Shown here: in pieces, positions 15,505 to 23,600 of the stretch
Layout of the letters: every line of letters starts with the position of its first letter
Numbering within the stretch: position 1 is the first letter of the stretch
Origin: CAYJEO01 sp044432805
GTDB taxonomy: Bacteria; Bacillota_I; Bacilli_A; RF39; UBA660
DNA length: 64,000 nucleotides
Assembly (NCBI GenBank): GCA_044432805.1
Contig: JAWXUI010000003.1
Location: 1-64,000, forward strand
Reading direction: 5' to 3'
The notes under the pieces: generated by a model
What the model was told of the DNA's origin: nothing
The model's database searches: none
The model's input: only the letters and a program-made list of their open reading frames with translations
Translations under genes and position numbers: made by a program

Positions 15505-15861
15505 TTAATTTTTCCATAACCCATGTAAGTTACAATAAGAATATACATTAATAACTTCTTCATCAACCAAAAACTTTGCTTCAGGTTTTATTGACAACTT
15601 TTTAAAATAAAAATTATCTCTCGTTTCAACACAAATCCAATCAATATAATGTCCTTCTTCCATTGGATGAATAGTTGATCCGACATTTACTAATACCAAG
15701 TTATTTTCTTTTTCTACATTAGGTACATGTTTTTCAACAGCTGCATCAACTTCATTAGCAACTAATAATTGCATTTTTTCTCCACAACACATAACAGGTA
15801 CACCTTTGTCTGTTAATTTAGTGATAATATTACCACAATGACTACATTTATAAAATTCCAT
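15505..15861 (-). CDS. dfx: Desulfoferrodoxin (superoxide reductase)
   Basis: A 118-residue two-domain iron protein that reduces superoxide to peroxide without making oxygen, typical of anaerobes. The N-terminal desulforedoxin domain has Cys6, Cys9, Cys25 and Cys26 for a structural Fe(SCys)4 centre. The catalytic centre ligands are visible: EKH (His45, with Glu44), HPMEEGH (His65 and His71), and YCNLHG (Cys110, His113). Full length for the family. It is monocistronic, with GAGG before the ATG and a strong terminator. Its presence is the clearest metabolic hint that the organism is an anaerobe. Confidence 0.95.
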   Translation of the reverse strand: MEFYKCSHCGNIITKLTDKGVPVMCCGEKMQLLVANEVDAAVEKHVPNVEKENNLVLVNVGSTIHPMEEGHYIDWICVETRDNFYFKKLSIKPEAKFLVDEEVINVYSYCNLHGLWKN

Positions 15862-15908
15862 AAATCCTCTTTTCTATAAATCAATTATATATTTAATAAA
15901 AATAAAAA

Positions 15909-16967
15909 TCAACTTATTATTAAATTTTGACCAATTGATAATAAATCACTTGTTAAATTATTAATTTTTTTTATTTCATCTACTGTCGTATTAAATTTTT
16001 TTGCTATTGAATAAAGTGTATCTCCTGGTACAACTTGATAGATATTTTCTTCAATATATTCTCCACTTATAATTAATGATTGTCCAGGATAAATGTCATT
16101 ATTAATTAAATTATTTAAATTTTTTAATTCATCAACACTTACATTATATTGTTTTGATATTGAATATAACGTATCTCCGGTTTTAACTATATAAATAACA
16201 GTTTCTATATCATTACTTACTTTTAAAATTTGTCCGATTGTTAATAAATCACTTGTTAGATTATTTAAACTTTTTAACTCATTTACTGTCATCTTAAACT
16301 TATTAGCGATTGAATAAAGCGTATCACCCGATAAAACTGTATATGTACTAATATCTTCAAAATATAAAATTTGCCCTATAGATAGCACATCATTTGTTAA
16401 ATTATTAATTCTTTTTATTTCATCTACTGTTGTATTAAATTTTTTAGATATAGAATAAAGTGTATCACCTGCTACTACAGTATAAAAATTTGATGTTTCT
16501 CCACAGTTTAATGGCTTATATAATATTATTAATGCACTCCAAGTGTCTTTACCAATTATCCCATCTGACAATAAATTGTTATTATATTGAAATTGTTTAA
16601 CGCTTATTTCTAAAATATCATCAAATATTCCATCTATCGTATCAGAATAATACATTAATTGCGTCAATGCTGTCTGAGCTTCTATTACTTCTTCTCCACT
16701 GCTACCAAGTTTTATCGTGGCTTTATCTAAGATAGAATAATTTGTTTTTGTTATTTTATTTAATAATTGATTATACAAATTATAATTAACCTCTCCATTT
16801 ACATCTAATTCATTTTCTTTTTGATATTTTTCCACACAATATAATGTATATTTATCAAAAAGACCGGTTATTGAAGAACTATAAATTTTTAATATTTTTA
16901 ACATTTGTTGTAATTCAATTATCAAACTTCCAGAATCTCCATATTTTAATATTTCTTCAGTTTTCAT
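15909..16967 (-). CDS. Peptidoglycan-binding protein with 4 LysM domains, no signal peptide
   Basis: A 352-residue protein with two N-terminal PG_binding_1-type helical domains (about 5-70 and 84-150) and four LysM domains (about 162-204, 209-250, 259-301, 310-352). Each LysM carries the Y.V..GDTLYSIS..F motif. The ATG at 16967 is used because GAGGTG lies 4 nt upstream; an in-frame TTG exists four codons earlier. No signal peptide or anchor is present. Such LysM proteins in spore formers often sit in the spore coat or cortex, delivered from the mother cell. It is divergent from the SleC-like gene, which fits that view. No catalytic domain is visible. Confidence 0.85.
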   Translation of the reverse strand: MKTEEILKYGDSGSLIIELQQMLKILKIYSSSITGLFDKYTLYCVEKYQKENELDVNGEVNYNLYNQLLNKITKTNYSILDKATIKLGSSGEEVIEAQTALTQLMYYSDTIDGIFDDILEISVKQFQYNNNLLSDGIIGKDTWSALIILYKPLNCGETSNFYTVVAGDTLYSISKKFNTTVDEIKRINNLTNDVLSIGQILYFEDISTYTVLSGDTLYSIANKFKMTVNELKSLNNLTSDLLTIGQILKVSNDIETVIYIVKTGDTLYSISKQYNVSVDELKNLNNLINNDIYPGQSLIISGEYIEENIYQVVPGDTLYSIAKKFNTTVDEIKKINNLTSDLLSIGQNLIIS

Positions 16968-17052
16968 ATTACACCTCAATATATTATATAAAAAGATAAA
17001 AATAATTTACCAAAAACAAATAATTTGTATATATTATTTTAGAGGTGATTTT

Positions 17053-18234
17053 ATGAACGGTTATTTAATAGTTGAAGTATATGCAGATAATATAGCCTTG
17101 CCAATTGAAGGCGCTAAAGTAACTATTAATGATGATGTTTATTATACAGATGAATCTGGTCAAACAAAAAAAATTAGTTTAATTACAAAAAATATTGATT
17201 TATCAAACTTTCCAAACGAAGTAAATAATAAATCTTACAATATTTCTGTGGAAAAAGATGGATTTACTAGTGAAATAAATAATATTTTAATATATCCTGA
17301 TATTATTGCTTATCAAAAAGTGTTTTTTAACTTTTTAAACAATTCTGTGGAAAACTTACCAGATAATCAATTAATGCTAAACGCACCTAAAATAATTGAA
17401 AATGAAATAAAAGATATCAAAAATACAAAAGTTTTGCCTGAAGTAATTGCTCCTGAATACATAATTGTCCACGATGGTAGTCCGACAGATACAAGTGCGA
17501 CAAACTATTATGTTCCTTTTACTGATTATATTAAAAATGTAGCTTCTAGTGAAATTTACTCGACTTGGCCTACAGAATGTTTAAAAGCAAATATAATTGC
17601 CATCATTTCTTTTACTTTAAATAGAGTTTATACTGAATGGTATATTTCAAAAGGTTACTCTTTTACCATAACTTCTCTACCTGCTTATGATCAAAAATAT
17701 AGCGTCAACGGAACAACTTATAGTAGTATAAACACAATAGTTGATGAAATTTTTTTGCAATACATTACCTTCAATAACTTAACACAACCTTTTTTTGCCC
17801 AATATAACGACGGTATTACGACAAATAACAGTGGGTGGTTATCACAATGGGGTTCAAAAGAATTAGCTGATAAGGGCTATGATTATAAAGAAATTTTAAA
17901 ATATTATTATACTAGTAATATTCAATTTAAAGAAGCTATTACTATTTTTGGATATCCAACATCTTATCCTGGTTATACATTAAAATACGGAGATTGTTCA
18001 AGTGAAGTTCAAAAGATTCAAATTGAACTAAATATCATAAGACAAAGTTATCCTAAAATTCCATTAATTAGCAATGCAAATGGTTATTTTGATGACGAAA
18101 CATTGGACAGTGTAAAAGTATTTCAAAGTGTCTTTGGTATTGTTCAATCGGGTAATATTGACTTTACTACATGGTATAGGATATCTTATATTTATATGGC
18201 TGTAAAAGAAATGACTGCTGGTATTTATTCATAA
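17053..18234 (+). CDS. sleC: SleC-like spore cortex-lytic protein
   Basis: A 393-residue protein with the SleC architecture of Clostridia. It has an N-terminal beta-sandwich pro-region (about 1-130), a SpoIID-like lytic transglycosylase domain (about 140-285; VHDG, VPFTDYIKNVASSEIYSTWP and AYDQKY are diagnostic), and a C-terminal PG_binding_1 domain (about 305-385, LKYGDCSSEVQKIQ). SleC degrades muramic-lactam cortex during germination. No signal peptide is visible, as expected for a protein made in the mother cell. The Glu of SSEIYSTWP is the likely catalytic acid. It is divergent from the LysM protein and near a CwlD-like gene, which makes the substrate for such enzymes. Functional spores are inferred. 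Confidence 0.85.
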   Translation: MNGYLIVEVYADNIALPIEGAKVTINDDVYYTDESGQTKKISLITKNIDLSNFPNEVNNKSYNISVEKDGFTSEINNILIYPDIIAYQKVFFNFLNNSVENLPDNQLMLNAPKIIENEIKDIKNTKVLPEVIAPEYIIVHDGSPTDTSATNYYVPFTDYIKNVASSEIYSTWPTECLKANIIAIISFTLNRVYTEWYISKGYSFTITSLPAYDQKYSVNGTTYSSINTIVDEIFLQYITFNNLTQPFFAQYNDGITTNNSGWLSQWGSKELADKGYDYKEILKYYYTSNIQFKEAITIFGYPTSYPGYTLKYGDCSSEVQKIQIELNIIRQSYPKIPLISNANGYFDDETLDSVKVFQSVFGIVQSGNIDFTTWYRISYIYMAVKEMTAGIYS

Positions 18235-18255
18235 AAAAAGCACTTTAAAAGCGCT
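18232..18255 (-). terminator. Terminator of the Abi_2 gene
   Basis: Minus-strand AGCGCTT and AAGTGCT pair (one G-U) around a three-base loop, followed by seven T. It lies between convergent genes. Confidence 0.65.
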
Positions 18256-19177
18256 ATTTAATTTCTTCCCAATTATCTGGAAAACCAATTCTATTTAATA
18301 TACTTGTTAAAGGAACAGTATCAACTTTTGCATCTAACAAACTAATTTCATACTCTACTTCTCTAATGAAGTCTTTAAATTGATTTTTATCTAACATATT
18401 TTTCAAAATAATAACAACGGCGAATAAGTCGTTTTTTCCATATATATATTTTTCTTCTTCTTTTTCAATATTTAATAATCTATGATAGTAACAATCTGGA
18501 ATATCTCTTTGTGTTCTATGATTATATAAGATATCTTCATGCGCGCATAAATTTCTAAAATTAGATAATATATTTAGATAAATACTCAATGTTTCAATAT
18601 CAACACCATAGTTATTTGCAATCAATTCTTGGTCTTCGTATTTTAAAATGTTAAAAAGTTCAGAAATAATACCAAAAGATAATACTTTAACTAATACCCA
18701 CATTGGAATATATCCATAATTTTGTGAGTAATGTGATGTTGCTGTATGATGATTTACGTTATTTCTAACTTGTCTTTTCATCTTATTTAAAACATCATTT
18801 ACTTGTCTTGCTTTCAGTGGATCTTGATTATAATGCATTGGGTCTAAATATTCTTTTTCTTTAAATCCATATTTTTTTGATAAATAATAACTAATAATTG
18901 ATTTTATGTTATTTTCAATTATTAAAAGATTTTTAAATGCTATATTTCTAATGTGTCGATCAAAACAAAAAACAGCATATAATTCATCAAAAGTTGTTCC
19001 TGATAAATAATGATTTTTTCTAGAACTCATAAACATAAATCGGTATCCACTTATAAAAAAGTAATTTTCTTTAAATAAAATTCTTTTACATTCATCTACA
19101 TCATTTATAACTAAACCTTTTGATTTTAATATTTCTATTTGTTCATCTAATGTTTTAAATATCTTATTTTGATTCAT
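18254..19177 (-). CDS. Abi_2 (AbiD/AbiF-type) HEPN protein
   Basis: A 307-residue protein of the Abi_2 abortive-infection family. The N-terminal region has the family motif ENYFFISGYRF (37-47). The C-terminal half carries NFRNLCAHED with Arg208-x4-His213, the R-x4-6-H signature of HEPN ribonucleases. AbiD/AbiF proteins of lactococci cause abortive phage infection. No antitoxin or partner is obvious: neighbours are the SleC-like gene and a CwlD-like gene. Base and codon use look like the surroundings, so recent transfer is not evident. Promoter TGGTATACT lies 16 nt upstream of the ATG and a terminator follows, so it is a complete single-gene unit. Confidence 0.88.
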   Translation of the reverse strand: MNQNKIFKTLDEQIEILKSKGLVINDVDECKRILFKENYFFISGYRFMFMSSRKNHYLSGTTFDELYAVFCFDRHIRNIAFKNLLIIENNIKSIISYYLSKKYGFKEKEYLDPMHYNQDPLKARQVNDVLNKMKRQVRNNVNHHTATSHYSQNYGYIPMWVLVKVLSFGIISELFNILKYEDQELIANNYGVDIETLSIYLNILSNFRNLCAHEDILYNHRTQRDIPDCYYHRLLNIEKEEEKYIYGKNDLFAVVIILKNMLDKNQFKDFIREVEYEISLLDAKVDTVPLTSILNRIGFPDNWEEIK

Positions 19178-19193
19178 ATTATCACCTATAATA

Positions 19194-19202
19194 AGTATAC
19201 CA
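19194..19202 (-). promoter_or_regulatory. Extended -10 promoter of the Abi_2 gene
   Basis: Minus-strand TGGTATACT, 16 nt before the ATG at 19177. Confidence 0.55.
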
Positions 19203-19258
19203 TATTTATATATTTATTATATTTTTATTTGATAATTCGTTGTAAAATAATGTAAAAA

Positions 19259-19939
19259 TCAATAAAAATAATCAATTATTCCATTAGTTATAGAATTACT
19301 TACTTTTATATGATAATCGTCTTGAGTTAATAAGTATCGATCATTTTCATTTGATAAAAACCCGACTTCCACTAATACACCTAAAGTTGTTGTATTTTTT
19401 AACATATACATGTTTTCTAATAAACTAGCTTCTCTTGTTGTACTAATATCGTTTTTTAAACTTTCTTGTATAGACTCTGCCAAATATTTATTAGACTCAT
19501 TTATAGCATCGTAAAATACTTGAGCTCCACTCCATGTAGAAGATGTTACAGAATTTAAATGAATTGATATAAATAAATCACAATTAGATTCATTTATCAA
19601 AATACTTCTATTTAATAAATCACTTTGTTTTCTATACGTAGAATCCGGACTTGCTAAATCATAATCTCCAGATCTAGTTAAATATACAATCGCACCTTTA
19701 CTTTCTAATGCATATTTTAATTGAATACTTATTTTTAAGTTTATTTCATCTTCTAATAAGTCTTTATATACTGCACCCGGATCTATTCCTCCGTGCCCTG
19801 GATCTATATAAATTACTTTATCAATCAATGGTAATTCATCTATAAAAAAAACTAATTGTGTTTTACTTTCTAAAAATCCAAAAGAAATAATTAATAAAAT
19901 TGTAAAAAATAGATTTTTTATTTTACATTTAATCAACAT
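19259..19939 (-). CDS. cwlD: CwlD-like N-acetylmuramoyl-L-alanine amidase
   Basis: A 226-residue Amidase_3 enzyme. An N-terminal hydrophobic segment (about 8-24) anchors or exports it. The zinc site is DPGHGG (His49), a Glu in LLEDEINL, and SIHLNS (His127), with catalytic Glu191 in LVEVGFLS. The short single-domain form without cell-wall-binding repeats, and the segment after DPGHGG, match CwlD, which with PdaA makes muramic-delta-lactam in spore cortex. The SleC-like gene 1 kb away would act on that cortex. A housekeeping amidase is the alternative. A sigma-E-like promoter is visible upstream; AGGTGAT precedes the ATG. Confidence 0.8.
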   Translation of the reverse strand: MLIKCKIKNLFFTILLIISFGFLESKTQLVFFIDELPLIDKVIYIDPGHGGIDPGAVYKDLLEDEINLKISIQLKYALESKGAIVYLTRSGDYDLASPDSTYRKQSDLLNRSILINESNCDLFISIHLNSVTSSTWSGAQVFYDAINESNKYLAESIQESLKNDISTTREASLLENMYMLKNTTTLGVLVEVGFLSNENDRYLLTQDDYHIKVSNSITNGIIDYFY

Positions 19940-19952
19940 TTATCACCTTTAA

Positions 19953-19982
19953 ATTATATGTTTCTCCATGATATAATATTAA
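19953..19982 (-). promoter_or_regulatory. Candidate sigma-E-type promoter of cwlD-like gene
   Basis: Minus-strand TTAATATT (-35 like) and CATATAAT (-10, 19953-19960) are separated by 14 nt, near the Bacillus sigma-E pattern. It overlaps the divergent TGATATAAT promoter of the GNAT gene. AT-richness makes chance matches likely. Confidence 0.4.
19969..19977 (+). promoter_or_regulatory. Extended -10 promoter of the GNAT gene
   Basis: TGATATAAT, 17 nt before the ATG at 19995. Confidence 0.55.
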
Positions 19983-19994
19983 TGAGGTGACACT

Positions 19995-20534
19995 ATGATT
20001 TATAAAGTTCCAAATCTAGAAACAAAAAGATTATTTTTAAAAAAAGCTAATGGCAAAGATATGGCTAAAGTTTATGAATATGACTTTAAATATTTGCGAG
20101 GCTATGATGGAATATATAAAAAAGTTAAACAGTCTTGTGATATTTTATCTTGGTATGAAGATGATGAAGAAAATGTTTATGACTTCGGCGTTTATTTAAA
20201 AAGTGGAGAAGTTATCGCGAATATTTTTACTTATAACGTTGTTGATGATGTCGAATTATCTTACAATATGCATCCTGATTATTGGAAACATGGTTATATG
20301 ATAGAAGCGATAAACGAAGTAATTAAATTTTTATTTACGGTTGGATATAAAGAAATTATTATAAGCTATGCACAAGAAAATTCAAATTCTAAGGGTATAT
20401 GTGAAAAATTAGGATTTGAATATCATTCAATTATTAAAGATGAACACATTTTTAACGGTAAATCAATTTCATTAGTTAAGACTGTGCTTAGTTATGAAAA
20501 ATATTTAGAAATTAATAAATGTAATATTAAATAA
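19995..20534 (+). CDS. GNAT-family N-acetyltransferase
   Basis: A 179-residue GCN5-related acetyltransferase of the RimJ/RimL-like type. It transfers an acetyl group from acetyl-CoA to an amine, often a protein N-terminus or small molecule. The N-terminus PNLETKRLFLKKAN is the usual first strand. The central acceptor-side strand VELSYNMHPDYWKHGYMIEAI includes the degenerate acetyl-CoA loop (WKHGYM for the R/Q-x-x-G-x-G/A motif), and SNSKGICEKLGFE is the typical C-terminal element. It is divergent from cwlD-like over 55 bp and ends in a bidirectional terminator. GAGGTGA precedes the ATG. Substrate unknown. Confidence 0.85.
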   Translation: MIYKVPNLETKRLFLKKANGKDMAKVYEYDFKYLRGYDGIYKKVKQSCDILSWYEDDEENVYDFGVYLKSGEVIANIFTYNVVDDVELSYNMHPDYWKHGYMIEAINEVIKFLFTVGYKEIIISYAQENSNSKGICEKLGFEYHSIIKDEHIFNGKSISLVKTVLSYEKYLEINKCNIK

Positions 20535-20556
20535 AAAGGAAAAAATTTTCCTTTTT
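20533..20556. terminator. Bidirectional terminator GNAT / Ca ATPase
   Basis: AAAAAGGAAAA pairs with TTTTCCTTTTT at the convergent junction, with flanking A and T tracts. Confidence 0.72.
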
Positions 20557-23100
20557 TTAAACCCCACTATAATCATTATTCTTTCTCATTAAATACTTTC
20601 TAAATAGATCTACCGGTATTACACTAGAAGCGAATAAAATCATTACTTGGAATTCAAACAAAGTTAAACCTTTTGTCCTAAAAATATTTCCACCATAATA
20701 GATCATCATTATTTGAATAATTATAATTAATGAAATTATAAACAAAAAAACCTTATTTTGTTTAATATTCGCTAATATATTTATCCTATGTGTTCTCGCA
20801 TTAAAACAATTAAAAATATCAATGAAAATAAACAAACCAAAAAATGCTGTCATTTTATAGATATCATTTACATCAGCTCTAAATAAACTATCAATTATAT
20901 TACTTTTTAAAAATAAAATGCAAAGAATTGTTGAGTATAATCCTGTAAATAAAATGCTTTGAATCATGTATTTATTTATTATTGATTCAGTTTTTTTCTT
21001 TGGTAATTCATTCATATATTCTAATAATGGCGGTTCAAAAGCAAACGCTAAACCTGCTAGAGTATCCATAATCATATTTATCCATAGCATTTGTATAATT
21101 GTAACAGGTGTATCAATTCCAATAAAGGGGCCTATTATAGATAAACTAATAGCACAAAAGTTAATTGTCAGTTGTAATATTATAAATTTTCTTATGCTTT
21201 TAAATATAGTTCTTCCAAATAAAATTGCTTTTGAAATAGACAAAAAATTATCATCTAAAATTATGATATCACTTGCTTCTTTACTAACTTCTGTACCACT
21301 TCCCATTGCAAATCCAACATCCGCCAATTTTAAGGCCGGTGCATCATTTACACCATCACCAGTCATACCTACCACTAAATCTAACTCCTGTGCCAACTTT
21401 ACTAATCTCGATTTATCTTGTGGAAAACTTCTTGCTACCACTTTCAAATTTGGAAGTATTTGCTTAATTTTATCATCCGACATATCATTTAGTTGTTTAG
21501 AATCAATTACTATGCTACTTTCATCTAACATGCCTAATTCAGAAGCTATAGCATATGCTGTTTCTTTATTATCTCCTGTTATCATTACCGTTTGTATATT
21601 TGCTTTTTTAACCAATTGCAAACCTTCTATTGCTTCTTTTCTAACCTCATCTTTTATTAAAATAAGGCCTAAAAAAGTATTGTCAAAAGAAGTTGCTATT
21701 ACTCTATAACTCTCTTTTGTATAATTCTTTATATAATTTAAAATATTATTTTTGTTTTTTAATAGTTTCCTATTACCAAAATCATCTAAATAAAAGTCAC
21801 ATTTTGATAAAATAATTTCTGGAGCACCCTTAAAATATGTTATTTTACTACCATTATCTATTGTTACACTTGAATATTTTTTTTGTGAATCAAAAACTTC
21901 TTTATTTATAACTAAATGTTTTTTTTCATTATTTCCTACATATTTTAATATAGCTCGATCTGTTGAATTACCACCTAATATTTTTTCTTTTGTAAAAAAT
22001 GAATCATTATTATATACCAAAGATTCTTTTAAATAATTAACATATTTAGTATTTTTCTTTAACAATACTTCTACATTATTAATGTCCACGATTTTTACAA
22101 CTTCTAATTTTCCATTTGTTAAGGTTCCCGTTTTATCAGTAAATAAAATATTTAAAGATCCTGCAGTTTCAATTCCTGTCATTTTTCTTACCAATACATT
22201 TTCTTTAAACATCTTTTTCATATTAGAAGAAAGGACTAAAGTTATCATCATCGGTAATCCCTCTGGTACCGCTACTACTATAATCGTTACACATAAAGTT
22301 ATAGCTTTAAATAAATGATCTAATAAAAAATTTATATCAGATAAACTTTCTTTTATTAAAACAATGTCAAAATTATTATTAATAACAATAACTGATAACA
22401 TATACGAGAAAAAAACAAAAAAAGCTCCAACATATCCTATTTTACTAATAACTTTTGCCAATTTAAATAATTTTAATTTTAGTGGACTATCAGGTTGTTT
22501 TTCATTTAATCCTAAAGCTATGTTTCCATAAAATGTTTTCTCTCCTATATTAGTTACTTTCATTATTCCTTCTTTTGAATAAACTGTTGTCCCCATATAA
22601 ACTTTACTTTTTTTTGTAGAATATTTATATTTTTCTTTTGTTTCGCCATCTATTATTTGTTCGTCAACCGTTATTTGTCCATCTATTAAAAAACCATCTG
22701 CTGGTATTTTATCTCCAGACTGTAAATAAATTAAATCATCAACCACAACATCTTTTACGAATATTTCTTTCTTTATTCCGTTTCTTATAACTTTACATTT
22801 TATATTAGAAGATTCTTCTAATATCTTTTCGAATGCTTTATTACTTCCATATTCTGATAAAGTGGAAATCAAACTCGCAACAAATATAGCTATTAAAATA
22901 CCAATCGTTTCAAACCAATCAAAATTTTTAAATAAAATTATTACTCTTATAAACAATGCAATGATTAATATTTTGATAATAGGATCACTTAAACTATTTA
23001 TAAATAAAGTTAATATTGAATCACTTTTCTTACCATTTATTTCATTTTTACCATTTTTTTTTATACTTTCTAAAACTTCATCTTCGTTTAAACCTTGCAT
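20557..23100 (-). CDS. P-type calcium-transporting ATPase
   Basis: An 847-residue P2-type ATPase exporting Ca2+. A cation-transporter N-domain starts the protein. TM4 contains VAVPEGLP (279-283 PEGLP), the calcium-site motif of PMCA-like pumps. The phosphorylated Asp322 lies in DKTGTLT, and the hinge MTGDGVNDAPALKLADVG is near residue 607. The actuator motif, usually TGES, is DGET (151-154). The six C-terminal helices form a cation ATPase C domain. Length is slightly below the 880-910 residues of most bacterial members. It is monocistronic; GGAGG precedes the ATG. Target ion is inferred from PEGLP. Confidence 0.93.
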   Translation of the reverse strand: MQGLNEDEVLESIKKNGKNEINGKKSDSILTLFINSLSDPIIKILIIALFIRVIILFKNFDWFETIGILIAIFVASLISTLSEYGSNKAFEKILEESSNIKCKVIRNGIKKEIFVKDVVVDDLIYLQSGDKIPADGFLIDGQITVDEQIIDGETKEKYKYSTKKSKVYMGTTVYSKEGIMKVTNIGEKTFYGNIALGLNEKQPDSPLKLKLFKLAKVISKIGYVGAFFVFFSYMLSVIVINNNFDIVLIKESLSDINFLLDHLFKAITLCVTIIVVAVPEGLPMMITLVLSSNMKKMFKENVLVRKMTGIETAGSLNILFTDKTGTLTNGKLEVVKIVDINNVEVLLKKNTKYVNYLKESLVYNNDSFFTKEKILGGNSTDRAILKYVGNNEKKHLVINKEVFDSQKKYSSVTIDNGSKITYFKGAPEIILSKCDFYLDDFGNRKLLKNKNNILNYIKNYTKESYRVIATSFDNTFLGLILIKDEVRKEAIEGLQLVKKANIQTVMITGDNKETAYAIASELGMLDESSIVIDSKQLNDMSDDKIKQILPNLKVVARSFPQDKSRLVKLAQELDLVVGMTGDGVNDAPALKLADVGFAMGSGTEVSKEASDIIILDDNFLSISKAILFGRTIFKSIRKFIILQLTINFCAISLSIIGPFIGIDTPVTIIQMLWINMIMDTLAGLAFAFEPPLLEYMNELPKKKTESIINKYMIQSILFTGLYSTILCILFLKSNIIDSLFRADVNDIYKMTAFFGLFIFIDIFNCFNARTHRINILANIKQNKVFLFIISLIIIIQIMMIYYGGNIFRTKGLTLFEFQVMILFASSVIPVDLFRKYLMRKNNDYSGV

Positions 23101-23147
23101 AGATTGTCCTCCTATTAATATATATTATTGAATATATATTTTTAGAA

Positions 23148-23169
23148 TAAAAAAACGCATAAGCGTTTT
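23148..23169 (-). terminator. Terminator of the HTH gene
   Basis: Minus-strand AAAACGC-TTAT-GCGTTTT followed by T. It separates the HTH gene from the downstream calcium ATPase. Confidence 0.75.
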
Positions 23170-23500
23170 ATATTAGATTATTTTTTTTAAGTATATTATA
23201 AATGCAAGAGTAACTTCTTGTGCTATAAAATTTTTGGAATTTTCTTACCGATGTATTACTTCTTTTAAAAAGTTTTACAATCTTTTCTTCTTCTTCTTTA
23301 CTTATAGCATTTATAGGTTTTTTATATGTATTTCCGTGTATTAATTTGACAGTTCTATTTAAAACTTCTTCTTTTAATTTCAATATATATTTTTCATGAT
23401 AACCGGTTATACTTGCTATTTCTTTGTACGTATAAAAACATTCTTTATTTATCTTTTTCAAAATTAAATCTACAGCTTGTTTCTTATCATATTTCGCCAT
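23168..23500 (-). CDS. Stand-alone transposase-type HTH protein
   Basis: A 110-residue, very basic protein equivalent to only the N-terminal DNA-binding part of ISNCY-like transposases. After an HTH (YTYKEIASITGYHEKYILKL) comes VKLIHGNTYKKPINAIS, close to the L.HGN.G.KP.N.IS motif of such transposases, and then a second helical module ending in YNILKKNNLI. The DDE catalytic domain is absent. It has its own promoter and terminator and no terminal repeats are visible. It is either a decayed insertion sequence or a domesticated DNA-binding protein. The clean gene boundaries favour a retained gene, but this is not proven. Confidence 0.7.
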   Translation of the reverse strand: MAKYDKKQAVDLILKKINKECFYTYKEIASITGYHEKYILKLKEEVLNRTVKLIHGNTYKKPINAISKEEEEKIVKLFKRSNTSVRKFQKFYSTRSYSCIYNILKKNNLI

Positions 23501-23516
23501 TTTATCACCTAATTTA

Positions 23517-23525
23517 ATTATAGCA
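23517..23525 (-). promoter_or_regulatory. Extended -10 promoter of the HTH gene
   Basis: Minus-strand TGCTATAAT, 16 nt before the ATG at 23500. Confidence 0.5.
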
Positions 23526-23564
23526 CAAAAGTAACATTATTGAAAATCAATTTTAAAGTAATTA

Positions 23565-23592
23565 CAAAAAAAGAAATAAAATTTTATTTTAC
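23565..23592 (-). terminator. Terminator of the FGE-fold gene
   Basis: Minus-strand palindrome AAATAAAATTTTATTT followed by CTTTTTTT. Weak, all-AT stem. Confidence 0.45.
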
Positions 23593-23600
23593 TTCTTTAT

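Noticed and set aside
15909..16967. Repeated DNA that might suggest a tandem repeat array or CRISPR
   Set aside because: The repeats are about 130-150 bp apart and encode the four LysM domains in frame; there are no short identical repeats with unique spacers.
20966..21709. A 247-codon open frame on the plus strand inside the calcium ATPase gene
   Set aside because: It is antisense to a well-conserved ATPase, has no ribosome-binding site and no recognisable domain. Similar antisense frames occur over most long minus-strand genes.
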